Of a stretch of 57,491 nucleotides of DNA, positions 18,094 through 27,177 are shown one piece after another. The DNA is from Thermoanaerobacterales bacterium UBA4877 (lineage in GTDB: Bacteria; Bacillota; Thermoanaerobacteria; Thermoanaerobacterales; UBA4877), in assembly GCA_002399345.1 (NCBI GenBank), contig DHDL01000009.1, positions 61,892 through 119,382 on the forward strand, written 5' to 3'. The translations under genes and the position numbers were made by a program. Numbering within the stretch: the stretch's first letter is position 1; every line of letters starts with the position of its first letter. The notes under the pieces are model-generated. The model searched no databases, was not told where the DNA came from, and saw only the letters and a program-made list of their open reading frames with translations.

Positions 18094-19848
18094 ATGAGGA
18101 AAACAAAAATCATCTGTACCATGGGACCGGCCAGTGAAGGTATGGAAACAATTAAAGAAATAATAGCCAACGGCATGAATGTGGCCAGATTCAATTTTTC
18201 TCACGGGGACCACGAAGAACATAAGAATAGGATGGATAATATAAAGAAGATCAGCAATGATATGGGAGCCGATATCGCCCTTATGCTTGATACAAAGGGA
18301 CCGGAAATACGACTAGGTAAATTTAAGGATGGTAAAGCCAATCTTAAAATGGGACAAAAATTCACTCTTACTGCTGAAGACATTAAGGGAGATAATAACC
18401 ATGTTTCGGTAAACTATAAAGAACTCTATCAGGATGTAAAAAAAGGCTGCAAGATACTCATTGATGATGGCCTGGTAGCTTTAGAGGTAATCAGGATCGA
18501 GAATGGAAATATTATATGCGAGGTACATAATGCGGGGAATATTAGCGACCATAAAGGTGTAAATGTATTGGGTACTAAGCTTAGTATTCCGGCCATAACC
18601 GATAATGATGTAAGTGATTTGAAATTCGGAATAAAACAAGGTATAGACTTCGTTGCTGCGTCATTTGTAAGAAAAGCCTCCGATGTACTGGAGATAAGAA
18701 GGATATTGGAAGAAAGCGGCGGCGGGGACATTCAAATAATACCCAAGATAGAAAGCCGGGAAGCCGTTGAGAACATAGATGACATTATAAAAGTATCCGA
18801 CGGAATCATGGTTGCCAGGGGAGATCTGGGCGTGGAGATTCCGGTTGAAGAGGTTCCGCTTGTTCAGAAGCAGATAATTAAAAAGTGTAATAAGGTAGGA
18901 AAACCGGTTATTACAGCCACCCAGATGCTGGATTCGATGATAAGGAACCCGCGTCCTACCAGGGCGGAGGTTGCGGATATAGCCAATGCTATATTCGACG
19001 GTACTGATGCGATAATGTTGTCCGGTGAGACGGCGGCGGGGAAATATCCGGTAGATTCGGTCAAGACCATGGCAAGGATAGCAAAGAAGACTGAAACCGC
19101 CATCGACTATATGAATAATTTACGTAAAGAAAACATAGGAAATACGGTAAATATTACTAATGCCATCAGCCACGCGACATGTACAATTGCTCAGGATCTA
19201 AATGCCAGCGCCATAATTACCGTTACACGTTCCGGGTATACGGCAAGGATGGTTTCACGGTATAGGCCGTCTTCAGACATCATTGCCGTTACCCCCGATA
19301 AGAGGGTGCTTAAAAAGTTATCTATACTTTGGGGCGTAAATCCTGTTTTGGCACCAAGAACCGAGACTACGGACGAAATGACAGAAAAAAGCATAGAGGT
19401 ATCTCTAAATAAAAACCTTATAAAAAACGGTGATGTGGTTGTCATCACCGCAGGTGTTCCCGTAGGTCTGATGGGTACGACAAACCTTATAAAGGTACAC
19501 ATAGTAGGCAACGCTATTGTCAAAGGTATGGGAATAGGCGGCAAGCCTATTACAGGTACCGTATCAATAATACGGAATCTGGAAGAAGACAAACAGAAGT
19601 TTGAAAAGGGCGATATACTTGTAACGAGGTACACCGATGAAGACTTCATAAAGCTGATGAGAAAGGCGTCGGCCATCATAACGGAAGAGGGCGGCCTCAC
19701 ATCTCACGCAGCTATAGTGAGTCTGGAGCTTAAGATACCCGTCATAGTGGGCGCTGCAGGAGCAACGGAAAGACTGACCGACGGTATGACGGTTACCATC
19801 GACCCGGTACGGGGGCTGATATACGAAGGGAAGATAAATGTAGTATAA
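18094..19848 (+). CDS. pyk: Pyruvate kinase
   Basis: 584 residues from the ATG at 18094, chosen because GAGGTG lies ahead of it; an in-frame ATG at 18085 is too close. The barrel begins TKIICTMGPAS, with NFSHGDHEEH, DTKGPEIRLG, the active-site MVARGDLGVEIP and TATQMLDSMI. After the allosteric domain a PEP-utilising mobile domain (EGGLTSHAAIVSLELKIPVIVGA, about 530-555) is appended, as in Bacillus and clostridial enzymes; its His is present but the catalytic role is unclear. Produces pyruvate and ATP from PEP. Confidence 0.96.
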   Translation: MRKTKIICTMGPASEGMETIKEIIANGMNVARFNFSHGDHEEHKNRMDNIKKISNDMGADIALMLDTKGPEIRLGKFKDGKANLKMGQKFTLTAEDIKGDNNHVSVNYKELYQDVKKGCKILIDDGLVALEVIRIENGNIICEVHNAGNISDHKGVNVLGTKLSIPAITDNDVSDLKFGIKQGIDFVAASFVRKASDVLEIRRILEESGGGDIQIIPKIESREAVENIDDIIKVSDGIMVARGDLGVEIPVEEVPLVQKQIIKKCNKVGKPVITATQMLDSMIRNPRPTRAEVADIANAIFDGTDAIMLSGETAAGKYPVDSVKTMARIAKKTETAIDYMNNLRKENIGNTVNITNAISHATCTIAQDLNASAIITVTRSGYTARMVSRYRPSSDIIAVTPDKRVLKKLSILWGVNPVLAPRTETTDEMTEKSIEVSLNKNLIKNGDVVVITAGVPVGLMGTTNLIKVHIVGNAIVKGMGIGGKPITGTVSIIRNLEEDKQKFEKGDILVTRYTDEDFIKLMRKASAIITEEGGLTSHAAIVSLELKIPVIVGAAGATERLTDGMTVTIDPVRGLIYEGKINVV

Positions 19849-19858
19849 AGACAGGATA

Positions 19859-19900
19859 AAAGAGCTGCTATTGGAGCCTTCCAATAGCAGCTCTTTATGA
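19859..19900. terminator. Bidirectional terminator between pyk and the ABC operon
   Basis: A perfect 16-bp stem (19859-19874 with 19881-19896) with a 6-base loop and A/T tails on both sides can stop transcripts from both converging operons. Confidence 0.88.
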
Positions 19901-19952
19901 ATCACGGGCCACACAGGGACAATATACGGAGTACCTCCCCGGTCTGCATATA

Positions 19953-20612
19953 TTAAAACTCTTTGTTATTGTAGAACTTTACGGATAAAGCGTATGATAT
20001 CAGCGTAAAGATCAATTCCGCTACGATTATAGCGAATATAATTTGCATGCCGCTGGCGTTACCAAATGTTGCGTTAAATATTTTAAATAAGGTGCCACTT
20101 TGTTTACTTTGCGCCATCTGAGCCATCGACAGGATGCCGATAAAAAGCACAAAAAAGAGAATTATGCTTATTACTCTGGCTCTCATATAGCCGAATTTAA
20201 AATAGACAGGGAAGTAGACATCATTCATCAGTATAGTGCTTATAAATGCAGCGGCCAGGCCTGGTAAAGTGATAGGCGCCACACTAATGGGGATTGCGGT
20301 CAGATTAATAAGTATGGTGAATACCATGTAAACCAATGCGGAAATAATGGTATAAAAGAGGACGGACAGGTACTTGGTTAGTACAATGTTTCTCCGTTTT
20401 ATAGGCATACTATTCCACATTATATCGGAACCCGCCTTGTCTTCATATGCACAGGCTGTGGCAACCATCTGGTAGGTGACTGCAACGGCAATCACGATGA
20501 AGGTATCCATGCCTGTTCCTTGAAAGGCAATGGAAAATATGACAACATAAAGTGCTATATAAGCCAGGGATTTCTTCTGTATCAAAATATCTTTCAAGAT
20601 CAGGTTAAGCAT
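19953..20612 (-). CDS. ABC-2 type transporter permease
   Basis: 219 residues with about six hydrophobic segments, starting MLNLILKDILIQKKSLAYIALY. The stretch ACAYEDKAGSDIMWNSMPIKRRNIVLTKYL is typical of the ABC-2 permeases paired with YtrA-type regulators. It overlaps the upstream ATPase gene by eight bases, so the two are translated together. Substrate is unknown; systems of this layout often respond to cell-envelope antibiotics. Confidence 0.85.
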   Translation of the reverse strand: MLNLILKDILIQKKSLAYIALYVVIFSIAFQGTGMDTFIVIAVAVTYQMVATACAYEDKAGSDIMWNSMPIKRRNIVLTKYLSVLFYTIISALVYMVFTILINLTAIPISVAPITLPGLAAAFISTILMNDVYFPVYFKFGYMRARVISIILFFVLFIGILSMAQMAQSKQSGTLFKIFNATFGNASGMQIIFAIIVAELIFTLISYALSVKFYNNKEF

Positions 20613-21474
20613 GCGGATGCTCCTTTCTAGTATAATAAAGCATTATATCTTCTAGGGTGGGCTTGTCAATCACCGCTCCCGCCCTTGCAAATGCAGACGT
20701 TGTTTTTTTATCAGAACTTAAGGCTTCAAAACCATAACGGTTTTTTCGGGTGCCAATCATATTTAGATTCCCTATAGAGTTTAAAAGAGATAAACTACCT
20801 TTAACAACAGTGTGATTTTCCAATAGTTCATCCTTTGGTGTGCAAAATAGAATGTCTCCGCCATCTATCATGATGATATAGTCTGCTATCCGGTCCAGGT
20901 CGGAAGTGATATGGGTGGAGAAGAATATACCCTTGTTTTCATCCTGAATCATGTCATACAAAATATCGAGAATTTCACTGCGCACGAGGGGGTCCAGACC
21001 GGAGGTCGGTTCATCCATTATAAGCATATCCGCATTGTGTGAAAGAGCGACAGCCAGTGAGAATTTTACCTTCATGCCACGGGACAGGTCTTTTATTCTT
21101 TTGCTCTGTGGCAGGTTGAACTTTTTAATATAACTTTTGAACTTAAGTTCGTCCCACTTATCATAAACGGGAGCGATGATGTGCTTCATCTCGCTAATAG
21201 TAAGTTCTTCATAAAAATGATCCTCATCATAAACGAAACCGATACGGTTTTTGATCTCTTTTTCATGTTTAATATGGTCCAATCCGAAAACCTTAATTTC
21301 ACCGCTATCTTTTTTTAGCAGGTTCATGATCAGCTTGATAGTCGTGGTTTTTCCCGAACCATTGGGGCCTATGAAGCCTGTGATAAAGCCTTTGGGTAGG
21401 CTGAAACTTATGTTTTTTAACGTAAAGTCCTTGAAGGATTTACTTAAATTTTTGATCTCCAGAATATTTTCCAA
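20605..21474 (-). CDS. ABC transporter ATP-binding protein (YtrB type)
   Basis: 289 residues. Walker A GPNGSGKTTT, signature LSRGMKVKFSLA (S-R-G-M-K as in this subfamily), Walker B DMLIMDEPTSGLDP and a switch His in FFSTHITSDL. The C-terminal 70 residues after ADYIIMIDGGDILF are a short regulatory tail. It powers the permease encoded next. The start follows the regulator gene stop by three bases. Confidence 0.92.
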   Translation of the reverse strand: MENILEIKNLSKSFKDFTLKNISFSLPKGFITGFIGPNGSGKTTTIKLIMNLLKKDSGEIKVFGLDHIKHEKEIKNRIGFVYDEDHFYEELTISEMKHIIAPVYDKWDELKFKSYIKKFNLPQSKRIKDLSRGMKVKFSLAVALSHNADMLIMDEPTSGLDPLVRSEILDILYDMIQDENKGIFFSTHITSDLDRIADYIIMIDGGDILFCTPKDELLENHTVVKGSLSLLNSIGNLNMIGTRKNRYGFEALSSDKKTTSAFARAGAVIDKPTLEDIMLYYTRKEHPHA

Positions 21475-21477
21475 TTC

Positions 21478-21852
21478 CTATACCTCCTCGTAAAAGATCT
21501 TGAGCATTTCTTCCAGTTCGGATAAGGTCAAATCTGCTGATTTAGCAGCCATTACTGCCTCGGACAGCTTTTCCTCCACAATCTTCATGCGGCTTTCCCG
21601 GAGAAGCTGTTTGTTTTGAGCGGCTATAAAGGATCCTTTTCCCGCCACAGTTACGATGAATCCCTGTTTTTCCAACTCGTCATAGGCTCGTTTTGTTGTT
21701 ATGACACTTATGTGCAGGTCTCGTGCAAGGCTGCGGATAGAAGGCAGAGGCTGTGACTCGATGAGTAAGCCTTTCATTATTTGGTCCTTGATTTGATCCA
21801 CTATCTGCTCGTAGATGGGCTGTGTGCTTGAATTTGATATCAGGATATCCAA
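21478..21852 (-). CDS. GntR-family regulator, YtrA subfamily
   Basis: 124 residues from a TTG at 21852 (DILISNSSTQPIYEQIVDQIK), chosen because GGTGG lies seven bases ahead and YtrA proteins begin this way; the in-frame ATG at 21870 would place the ribosome binding site inside the gene. The winged helix is LPSIRSLARDLHISVITTKRAYDELEKQGFI, followed by the short C-terminal helices of the YtrA class. It probably represses its own operon through the palindrome at 21872-21899. Confidence 0.9.
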   Translation of the reverse strand: MDILISNSSTQPIYEQIVDQIKDQIMKGLLIESQPLPSIRSLARDLHISVITTKRAYDELEKQGFIVTVAGKGSFIAAQNKQLLRESRMKIVEEKLSEAVMAAKSADLTLSELEEMLKIFYEEV

Positions 21853-21871
21853 TTTCTTGCCACCTTTCATC

Positions 21872-21899
21872 GTATATACTGTTAATATACAGTATATAC
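21872..21899. promoter_or_regulatory. Palindromic operator of the YtrA-type operon
   Basis: A perfect 11-bp inverted repeat, GTATATACTGT and ACAGTATATAC, spaced by 6 bases. It covers the -10 box and start point of the minus-strand promoter, the normal place for repression. Confidence 0.85.
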
Positions 21900-21919
21900 A
21901 GCAAAAGCAGTTCTGTCAA
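21891..21919 (-). promoter_or_regulatory. Promoter of the YtrA-type operon
   Basis: On the minus strand, TTGACA (21919-21914), 17 bases, then TATACT (21896-21891): a near-consensus housekeeping promoter that would be strong if not repressed. Confidence 0.8.
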
Positions 21920-21938
21920 TATAATTTTTCCGTATAGT

Positions 21939-21988
21939 TATTCTCAATATGATAAAAAACCTGCAAAAGATTTCTGAATTTGAGAATA
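21939..21988. promoter_or_regulatory. Candidate upstream activator site for the sigma-54 promoter
   Basis: TATTCTCAA (21939-21947) and TTGAGAATA (21980-21988) are perfect inverted 9-mers, 32 bases apart, centred about 77 bases ahead of the GG of the sigma-54 promoter. This is a usual distance for an enhancer-binding protein site. Two half-sites this far apart could each also be independent. Confidence 0.45.
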
Positions 21989-22039
21989 TACTTTTTGAAA
22001 AAATCCTTTTAAACAACCAGAACTGGACGTTTGTATTTT

Positions 22040-22053
22040 GGTATAAAAAATGC
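22040..22053 (+). promoter_or_regulatory. Sigma-54 (-24/-12) promoter
   Basis: TTGGTATAAAAAATGCAA contains GG (22040-22041) and GC (22052-22053) separated by exactly 10 bases, and the surrounding bases fit TGGYRYRN4-TTGCW except one. It lies 37 bases before the ATG at 22090, and a sigma-54 activator gene ends the same locus. Confidence 0.65.
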
Positions 22054-22089
22054 AATGTTATAAGGTCGGAAAATAAAGGAGGTTTTTAT

Positions 22090-23088
22090 ATGAGAAATAT
22101 TAAATTAATATCCCGAGAAGAAATCAAAGATAAACTGACAATGAAGAAAACACTGGAGCTTGTGGAGAGGGTTTATGCCGCTCATGCAAACGGCCATGTT
22201 GTTATGCCTTCTAAAATCACTTTGGATTTAGGTGAAAGTACCGATTGGCCTCCCTATGGCGGATCTTACAATGCGATGCCCGCATACCTGGGCGAGGACT
22301 TTGATATGTCGGGGATAAAATGGGTGTGGGGATTTAATGACAACAATAAAAAGGGTTTGCCATATATAGGCGCAGTAATCATACTTAACGACCCGAGGAC
22401 AGGAGAGGTTCTCTCCATAATGGATGGAAGTTATATTACAGACATAAGAACGGGTGCTGCTACCGGAGTAGCAGCTAAATACCTGGTGTCTAAAAAAGCA
22501 AAAAATCTTGGCATAATAGGTGCCGGTGTTCAGGGCAGAATGAATTTGAGAGCAATGAATGAGGTTATGAGGATTAACCATGTAACAATCGGTGATATAA
22601 AAAAAGAAGCGGCTTATAAGTTCGCTGAAGAAATGTCAAAAGAATTGAATTTGGATATATCCGTTGCAAAGAATAACGAAGAGGTTTGCGCTGATTCCGA
22701 TGTTATTATAACTGTTACAATAGCCAATGAGCCTCTTGTTATGAAAACATGGCTTAAAAAAGGATGTACCGTATTATCAGTTGGATCATTTCAGGAGCTT
22801 GATGAGGATATTCCTTTAAAGGCTGATAAACTTGTGGTTGATAATTGGGTACAGAATTCACACCGGGGAGAACTGCTAAAGCTTGTTAAAACCGGAAAAA
22901 CAACAAAGGATAATATATATGCCGAAATGCCTGAGATTGTTACAGGGAGAAAAAAGGGAAGGGAAAATGACGATGAGATAATATGTGCATGTATCATAGG
23001 CATGGGTTCCACTGATATTGGGGTTGCCGCTGAATTATATAAAAAAGATTTTATAGACTGTAGTAAAAATACGGTTTCACTGAGATAG
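22090..23088 (+). CDS. Ornithine cyclodeaminase / mu-crystallin family protein
   Basis: 332 residues from the ATG at 22090 (AAAGGAGG nine bases ahead); the frame is open further up but without a site. The Rossmann domain has LGIIGAGVQGRMNLRAM, with ITDIRTGAATGVAAKYL before it, the signature of the OCD family. Members include ornithine cyclodeaminase (ornithine to proline), NAD-linked alanine dehydrogenase and imine reductases; the sequence alone does not decide. The neighbouring aminotransferase and transporter remnant support a role in amino-acid catabolism, probably under sigma-54 control. Confidence 0.85.
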   Translation: MRNIKLISREEIKDKLTMKKTLELVERVYAAHANGHVVMPSKITLDLGESTDWPPYGGSYNAMPAYLGEDFDMSGIKWVWGFNDNNKKGLPYIGAVIILNDPRTGEVLSIMDGSYITDIRTGAATGVAAKYLVSKKAKNLGIIGAGVQGRMNLRAMNEVMRINHVTIGDIKKEAAYKFAEEMSKELNLDISVAKNNEEVCADSDVIITVTIANEPLVMKTWLKKGCTVLSVGSFQELDEDIPLKADKLVVDNWVQNSHRGELLKLVKTGKTTKDNIYAEMPEIVTGRKKGRENDDEIICACIIGMGSTDIGVAAELYKKDFIDCSKNTVSLR

Positions 23089-23094
23089 GATATT

Positions 23095-24285
23095 ATGAAG
23101 AATAAATATATATCTAAAAGATACTGGAAGGATAAAACAACTCCCATGGGTAGGGTAGTGGGACTGGCAAAACAATATAATGATGTAATAGATTTGAGCA
23201 TTGGCGACCCCGATTTAATAACCGATGATATAATTATCGATAATTCCATGAGGGATGCAAAACTTGGATATACGAAATATACCGAACCCAGAGGTGATCC
23301 CGAGCTTAGAGAGGAAATAGCAAAATTTTATAATGAGGAATACGGCTTAATTATAAAGGATGAAGAAATATTTGTGACTGCCAGCGCAAGTTTGGCAATG
23401 TATCTTTCTCTCGAAGCTATTTTAGATGATGGAGACGAGGTCATAATTCCAGCACCTTATTTCACGCCGTATCCACAACAGGTGGAGCTTACGAGAGGTG
23501 TACCAGTATTTTTGAATACCTATGAGAGCGAAGACTTTCAGATAGATACGTGCAGATTGGAAGGATTAATAACCGAAAGGACAAAGGCGATAATAGTTAA
23601 TTCACCGAACAATCCCACGGGAAGCACATTGATGCCGGAAACAATTGAAGATATAAGGGATATTGCCACTAAATATGATTTGATAGTAATATCCGACGAT
23701 ATATATTCATCATTCTGTTATAAAGAACCTTTCGTTCCCCTTACATGTACGGATGGAATGAAAGAAAGAACAATAATCTTAAACAGCTTTTCAAAGAATT
23801 TTACAATGACCGGTTGGAGAATAGGCAATATCATAGCTCCCGACTATATTATAAAGGTTATCCAGCAAATTAATGAGAATGTGGTATATACTGCTCCGTC
23901 AATATCCCAGAGAGGAGCGATTTACGCATTGAGAAACAGAGATAAAATACAAAAGCCCATAATAGAGAGATATAAAAAACGTGTATTTTACTCTGCGGAC
24001 AGAATAAACGGCATACCAAATATGTCTGTATCCAGTCCTAAAGGGACATTCTATTTATTTGTGAGAATAAAAGAATCGGGTTTATCTTCGACTGAGGTGT
24101 GCGATATTCTTCTTAAAAAAGCTCATGTCCTTACCATACCCGGCATTTCTTTCGGAGAATGCGGCGAGGGATATATAAGGCTTGCATGTACAGTGGGAAT
24201 CAAAAAACTTGAGGAGGCCTTTGACAGGATAGAGAGAACAGAGATATTTCATAAAAGCGGGGAGGATAAATTATGGAAGGCATAA
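23095..24285 (+). CDS. PLP-dependent aminotransferase, class I/II
   Basis: 396 residues, fold type I. NSPNNPTG near residue 165, SDDIYSSF near 203 and SFSKNFTMTGWRIG with the Schiff-base lysine near 239 are all present; RLACTVG near the end carries the carboxylate-binding arginine. Aspartate/aromatic-type aminotransferases share this pattern; the amino donor is not determinable. It starts six bases after the previous stop and its last codons overlap the start of the degraded transporter gene. Confidence 0.93.
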   Translation: MKNKYISKRYWKDKTTPMGRVVGLAKQYNDVIDLSIGDPDLITDDIIIDNSMRDAKLGYTKYTEPRGDPELREEIAKFYNEEYGLIIKDEEIFVTASASLAMYLSLEAILDDGDEVIIPAPYFTPYPQQVELTRGVPVFLNTYESEDFQIDTCRLEGLITERTKAIIVNSPNNPTGSTLMPETIEDIRDIATKYDLIVISDDIYSSFCYKEPFVPLTCTDGMKERTIILNSFSKNFTMTGWRIGNIIAPDYIIKVIQQINENVVYTAPSISQRGAIYALRNRDKIQKPIIERYKKRVFYSADRINGIPNMSVSSPKGTFYLFVRIKESGLSSTEVCDILLKKAHVLTIPGISFGECGEGYIRLACTVGIKKLEEAFDRIERTEIFHKSGEDKLWKA

Positions 24286-24826
24286 TATTTTTTATACTGA
24301 TTATAGGAGGATGGGGACTTCCGCCGGTTATACTTCGGGGTTGGTCAATCCTTTTAATGTAGGAGTTGCCCAGGGAATTGCCGGACTGCCAATGTTCTCC
24401 GGCATTGGGCTCAGAATAGTTATATGGGTTATAACGGTGATCCTTGTTTTAATTATATTTGCATCGGGCATGACTACACTATTGATCGGTGTATTTAGTT
24501 ATGGCTGGTATCTTACAGAATTATCAGCTGTATTTTTTGCAATGGGCATTATTTCCGGCCTGGCAGCGACGACTATGCCGATAATGTGCCCTCTTGCGGA
24601 TGTTTTGGGATTGACAAGACAAACTGCGGTTTTAGCCTTTCAATTTGGAGATGGGATTACAAACTACATAACACCTACATCGGGTATTTTAATGGCAAAT
24701 TTATTAGTTGCGAAGATTCCCTATGAAAAATGGGTTAAATTCATCTGGCCTTTAATAGTGATGTGGACCCTGCTGGGAGTTTTATTCGTAGTATATGCAT
24801 CCTTGACAAATTATGGTCCATTTTAA
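24273..24826 (+). pseudogene. Remnant of a YfcC-type amino-acid/basic amino-acid transporter
   Basis: The old start survives: GGGGAGG at 24259-24265, then ATG 24273, reading MEGIIFFILIIGG, but this frame ends at TAG 24360. A second frame (from 24311) continues with TSGLVNPFNVGVAQGIAGL, GVFSYGWYLTE, TTMPIMCPLADVLGLTRQTA and FGDGITNYITPTSG, all landmarks of YfcC-family membrane transporters, ending normally in TNYGPF. Intact members have about 450-500 residues; here 171 remain in this frame. Comparing with the family from memory, the N-terminus, the loop after RIVIW and about 75 residues after IISGLA are missing. The last two gaps are in frame. Confidence 0.75.
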
Positions 24827-25046
24827 GTTTACTCAAATATAAATTTAAATAAAAACACCCTGCATAAGCTCATAATTTTAACCTTGTAGAGTATTTTTAT
24901 ACATTTTTTAGAAAATCCTTGAGATTATTTTCTATTGAATATAAATGTATATATGAAAAGCATTTATAATAATATCTAATCAAATGAGGATTCCATTGCT
25001 ATACATTTAAAGAAAACTTCTTTTAATAAATGCATATTATATTTTG

Positions 25047-26849
25047 ATGGGAAGTGATCTGGGTTTGCTTGAACTTATAAATATACAAGAATATGTTCAG
25101 AAAATGGCTATAATTATATCAACTGTATTGGATATGGAGGTACTCATAGGGGATACTCATTTTAAAATACTAGGAGACAGTCAACCTCAGCTAAAATCTA
25201 AAACCTATTTCGGTAAGAATTCTATAACAGCAAAAGCATTAAAAGAGAAAAAGATTATAATAATTGAGGATAGAAAAATGGAGACTGTTACTTGTAATAA
25301 TTGCTCTAAAAATAATAACTGTGACATATGTTCTATGATAGTAGTACCCATAATGAAAAATGAAATATTAATAGGAAGCGTGGCCATATATGCAAGTACG
25401 AACGAGGATAGGGAAAAATTAATTCGTAAGAGAAAAATTTTTATTGATTTCATAACTAAAATGTCTGATCTCCTGCTAAGTAAACTTGAGGAAAATCATG
25501 AGGAACAGGAGATTAAAATATTTTATAAAAGGCTATCTTTCTTAATAGAATATATAGATTTTGCCTTGATCGGCCTTGATGAAAAGCACAATATTATAAA
25601 TTACAATTCAAAATTCAGGAAGATGTTTGGCCTAGGGTACAGCAAAATAAAAGATCTTAATGAAGTATTTGATTATATTGATGATGAAGATTTTTATACT
25701 CTTATAAACAAAAACACTTATGGGGAAAAGCAAATTACATTTAGGATAAACGGAAAGAGGATCCGCATTGTAGTAACCTGTGATTCCATAACAGTTGACG
25801 GCATAAACAGGGGATCTCTTATATATTTTAGGAAGACAGAGGAGCTCTACAAACAGATAAACAAGGTATCAAGCAATGTTTCGGATTTTAAATTTGATCA
25901 GATAGTAGGATGCAGTGATAGAATAACAAAACTTAAAAATGATGCACAAATATTTGCTAAGAGCTCATCAACGGTTCTTATTCAAGGTGAAAGCGGAACT
26001 GGTAAAGAATTATTTGCAAGAGCCATACACAGCGAAAGTAATGTATCAAAAGGGCCTTTTATTGCCGTGAATTGTGCGGCAATCCCTGATGACTTGCTTG
26101 AGAGCGAATTTTTCGGATATGAGGATGGGGCCTTTACAGGATGTGCAAAAGGCGGTAAAATAGGAAAATTTGAATTGGCCAACGGCGGTTCACTTCTTTT
26201 AGACGAGGTGGGGGAAATGCCTATACATCTTCAATCTAAACTTTTAAGAGCCATTCAGGAAAGAAAAATACAAAGAATTGGATCTAACATGGACATTCCT
26301 GTAAAGATACGTATAATCGCTACAACAAATAGGAATCTGGGTAAGATGGTTAAAACAGGGGAGTTCAGGGAGGATTTATATTATCGTCTTAATGTTATTC
26401 CTTTGTTTATTCCTCCATTGAGAGACAGAAAGGAAGACATTACTGTATTCCTTGACTATTTTTTAGATATCTATAATAAAGCGTTAAATAAAAATATTAA
26501 GGGTTTTCAAGATAATGTTAAAGAGTTAATGTATAATTACAGCTGGCCTGGCAATATAAGAGAACTCCAAAATACCGTTGAATATGCAGTGAATATCGTT
26601 AAAGGGGACTTCATAAGTATAGAGGATCTTCCGCCGATGAAATGTGGTTATGTACATGAATCGGCGAAGGAGGAATACGGTTTAATAAGACCGCTAAAAG
26701 AAGTTGAAGAGATGTATATAGACCATGCATTAAATAAATACGGAGATACACTTAAAGGAAAAGAAAATGCCGCTAAGGCTTTAGGGATTAGCAGGGCAAC
26801 TTTGTACAGAAGAATTCAGGAAAAGAAGATAAACCAGGTACAAAAGTAG
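25047..26849 (+). CDS. Sigma-54-dependent transcriptional activator (GAF/PAS, AAA+, Fis HTH)
   Basis: 600 residues. An N-terminal GAF-like sensor contains four cysteines, C83, C86, C92 and C95 (CxxC-x5-CxxC), then a PAS-like part near 165-275. The AAA+ domain has Walker A GESGTGKELFAR, the sigma-54 contact loop GAFTGC, Walker B GGSLLLDEVGEM and LYYRLNVIPLFIPPLRDR. The end, ENAAKALGISRATLYRRI, is a Fis-type HTH. The third residue of GAFTGA is kept but the last Ala is Cys. It should activate the sigma-54 promoter at 22040. TTG at 25044 is an alternative start; neither has a good ribosome site. Confidence 0.92.
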   Translation: MGSDLGLLELINIQEYVQKMAIIISTVLDMEVLIGDTHFKILGDSQPQLKSKTYFGKNSITAKALKEKKIIIIEDRKMETVTCNNCSKNNNCDICSMIVVPIMKNEILIGSVAIYASTNEDREKLIRKRKIFIDFITKMSDLLLSKLEENHEEQEIKIFYKRLSFLIEYIDFALIGLDEKHNIINYNSKFRKMFGLGYSKIKDLNEVFDYIDDEDFYTLINKNTYGEKQITFRINGKRIRIVVTCDSITVDGINRGSLIYFRKTEELYKQINKVSSNVSDFKFDQIVGCSDRITKLKNDAQIFAKSSSTVLIQGESGTGKELFARAIHSESNVSKGPFIAVNCAAIPDDLLESEFFGYEDGAFTGCAKGGKIGKFELANGGSLLLDEVGEMPIHLQSKLLRAIQERKIQRIGSNMDIPVKIRIIATTNRNLGKMVKTGEFREDLYYRLNVIPLFIPPLRDRKEDITVFLDYFLDIYNKALNKNIKGFQDNVKELMYNYSWPGNIRELQNTVEYAVNIVKGDFISIEDLPPMKCGYVHESAKEEYGLIRPLKEVEEMYIDHALNKYGDTLKGKENAAKALGISRATLYRRIQEKKINQVQK

Positions 26850-27177
26850 GGATAAAAGAAAGAAAACTTATGTTACTCATTTTCACATATGAAATTCGGT
26901 AATTAAGGAAGTAAATAAGTCTATGGGGCTGAACATCCTCAATTTCGATTCGCATATAGTTCAAATGATACTGTAGGTTATTAGACTTCTTTATTACTAA
27001 AAATTCTGCTCACAAGCGTATGGTTGTCTGCCTTAAAGCTGAGCGGATTGCGGAAGGAACGGGAGGATCTGAGAAACCGTATGAGGCCTATTTAATGGGC
27101 TTAGACAACGATGCATATATGTGTTATACTAAAATGTATTGTTAAATTATAGAGATATGAGGATAGTGAGTGTATAG
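26850..27177. other. 328-base intergenic region without a recognised gene
   Basis: Between the sigma-54 activator and topB. It holds the topB promoter at its right end. A 41-codon frame (27020-27145) has no ribosome binding site and no recognisable sequence. The more GC-rich part at about 27010-27100 differs from its surroundings and could be a decayed element, but nothing identifiable remains. Confidence 0.5.
27102..27130 (+). promoter_or_regulatory. Promoter of topB
   Basis: TAGACA at 27102-27107, 17 bases, then TATACT at 27125-27130; the ATG follows about 47 bases later. Confidence 0.65.

Noticed and set aside
27040..27100. Possible group II intron or transposon remnant
   Set aside because: A short stretch with GAGAAACCGTATGAGG looks vaguely like intron sequence, but no pairing partner, domain V or reverse transcriptase trace is present.
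27020..27145. A 41-codon frame before topB
   Set aside because: No ribosome binding site, no recognisable family, and it runs through the topB promoter.
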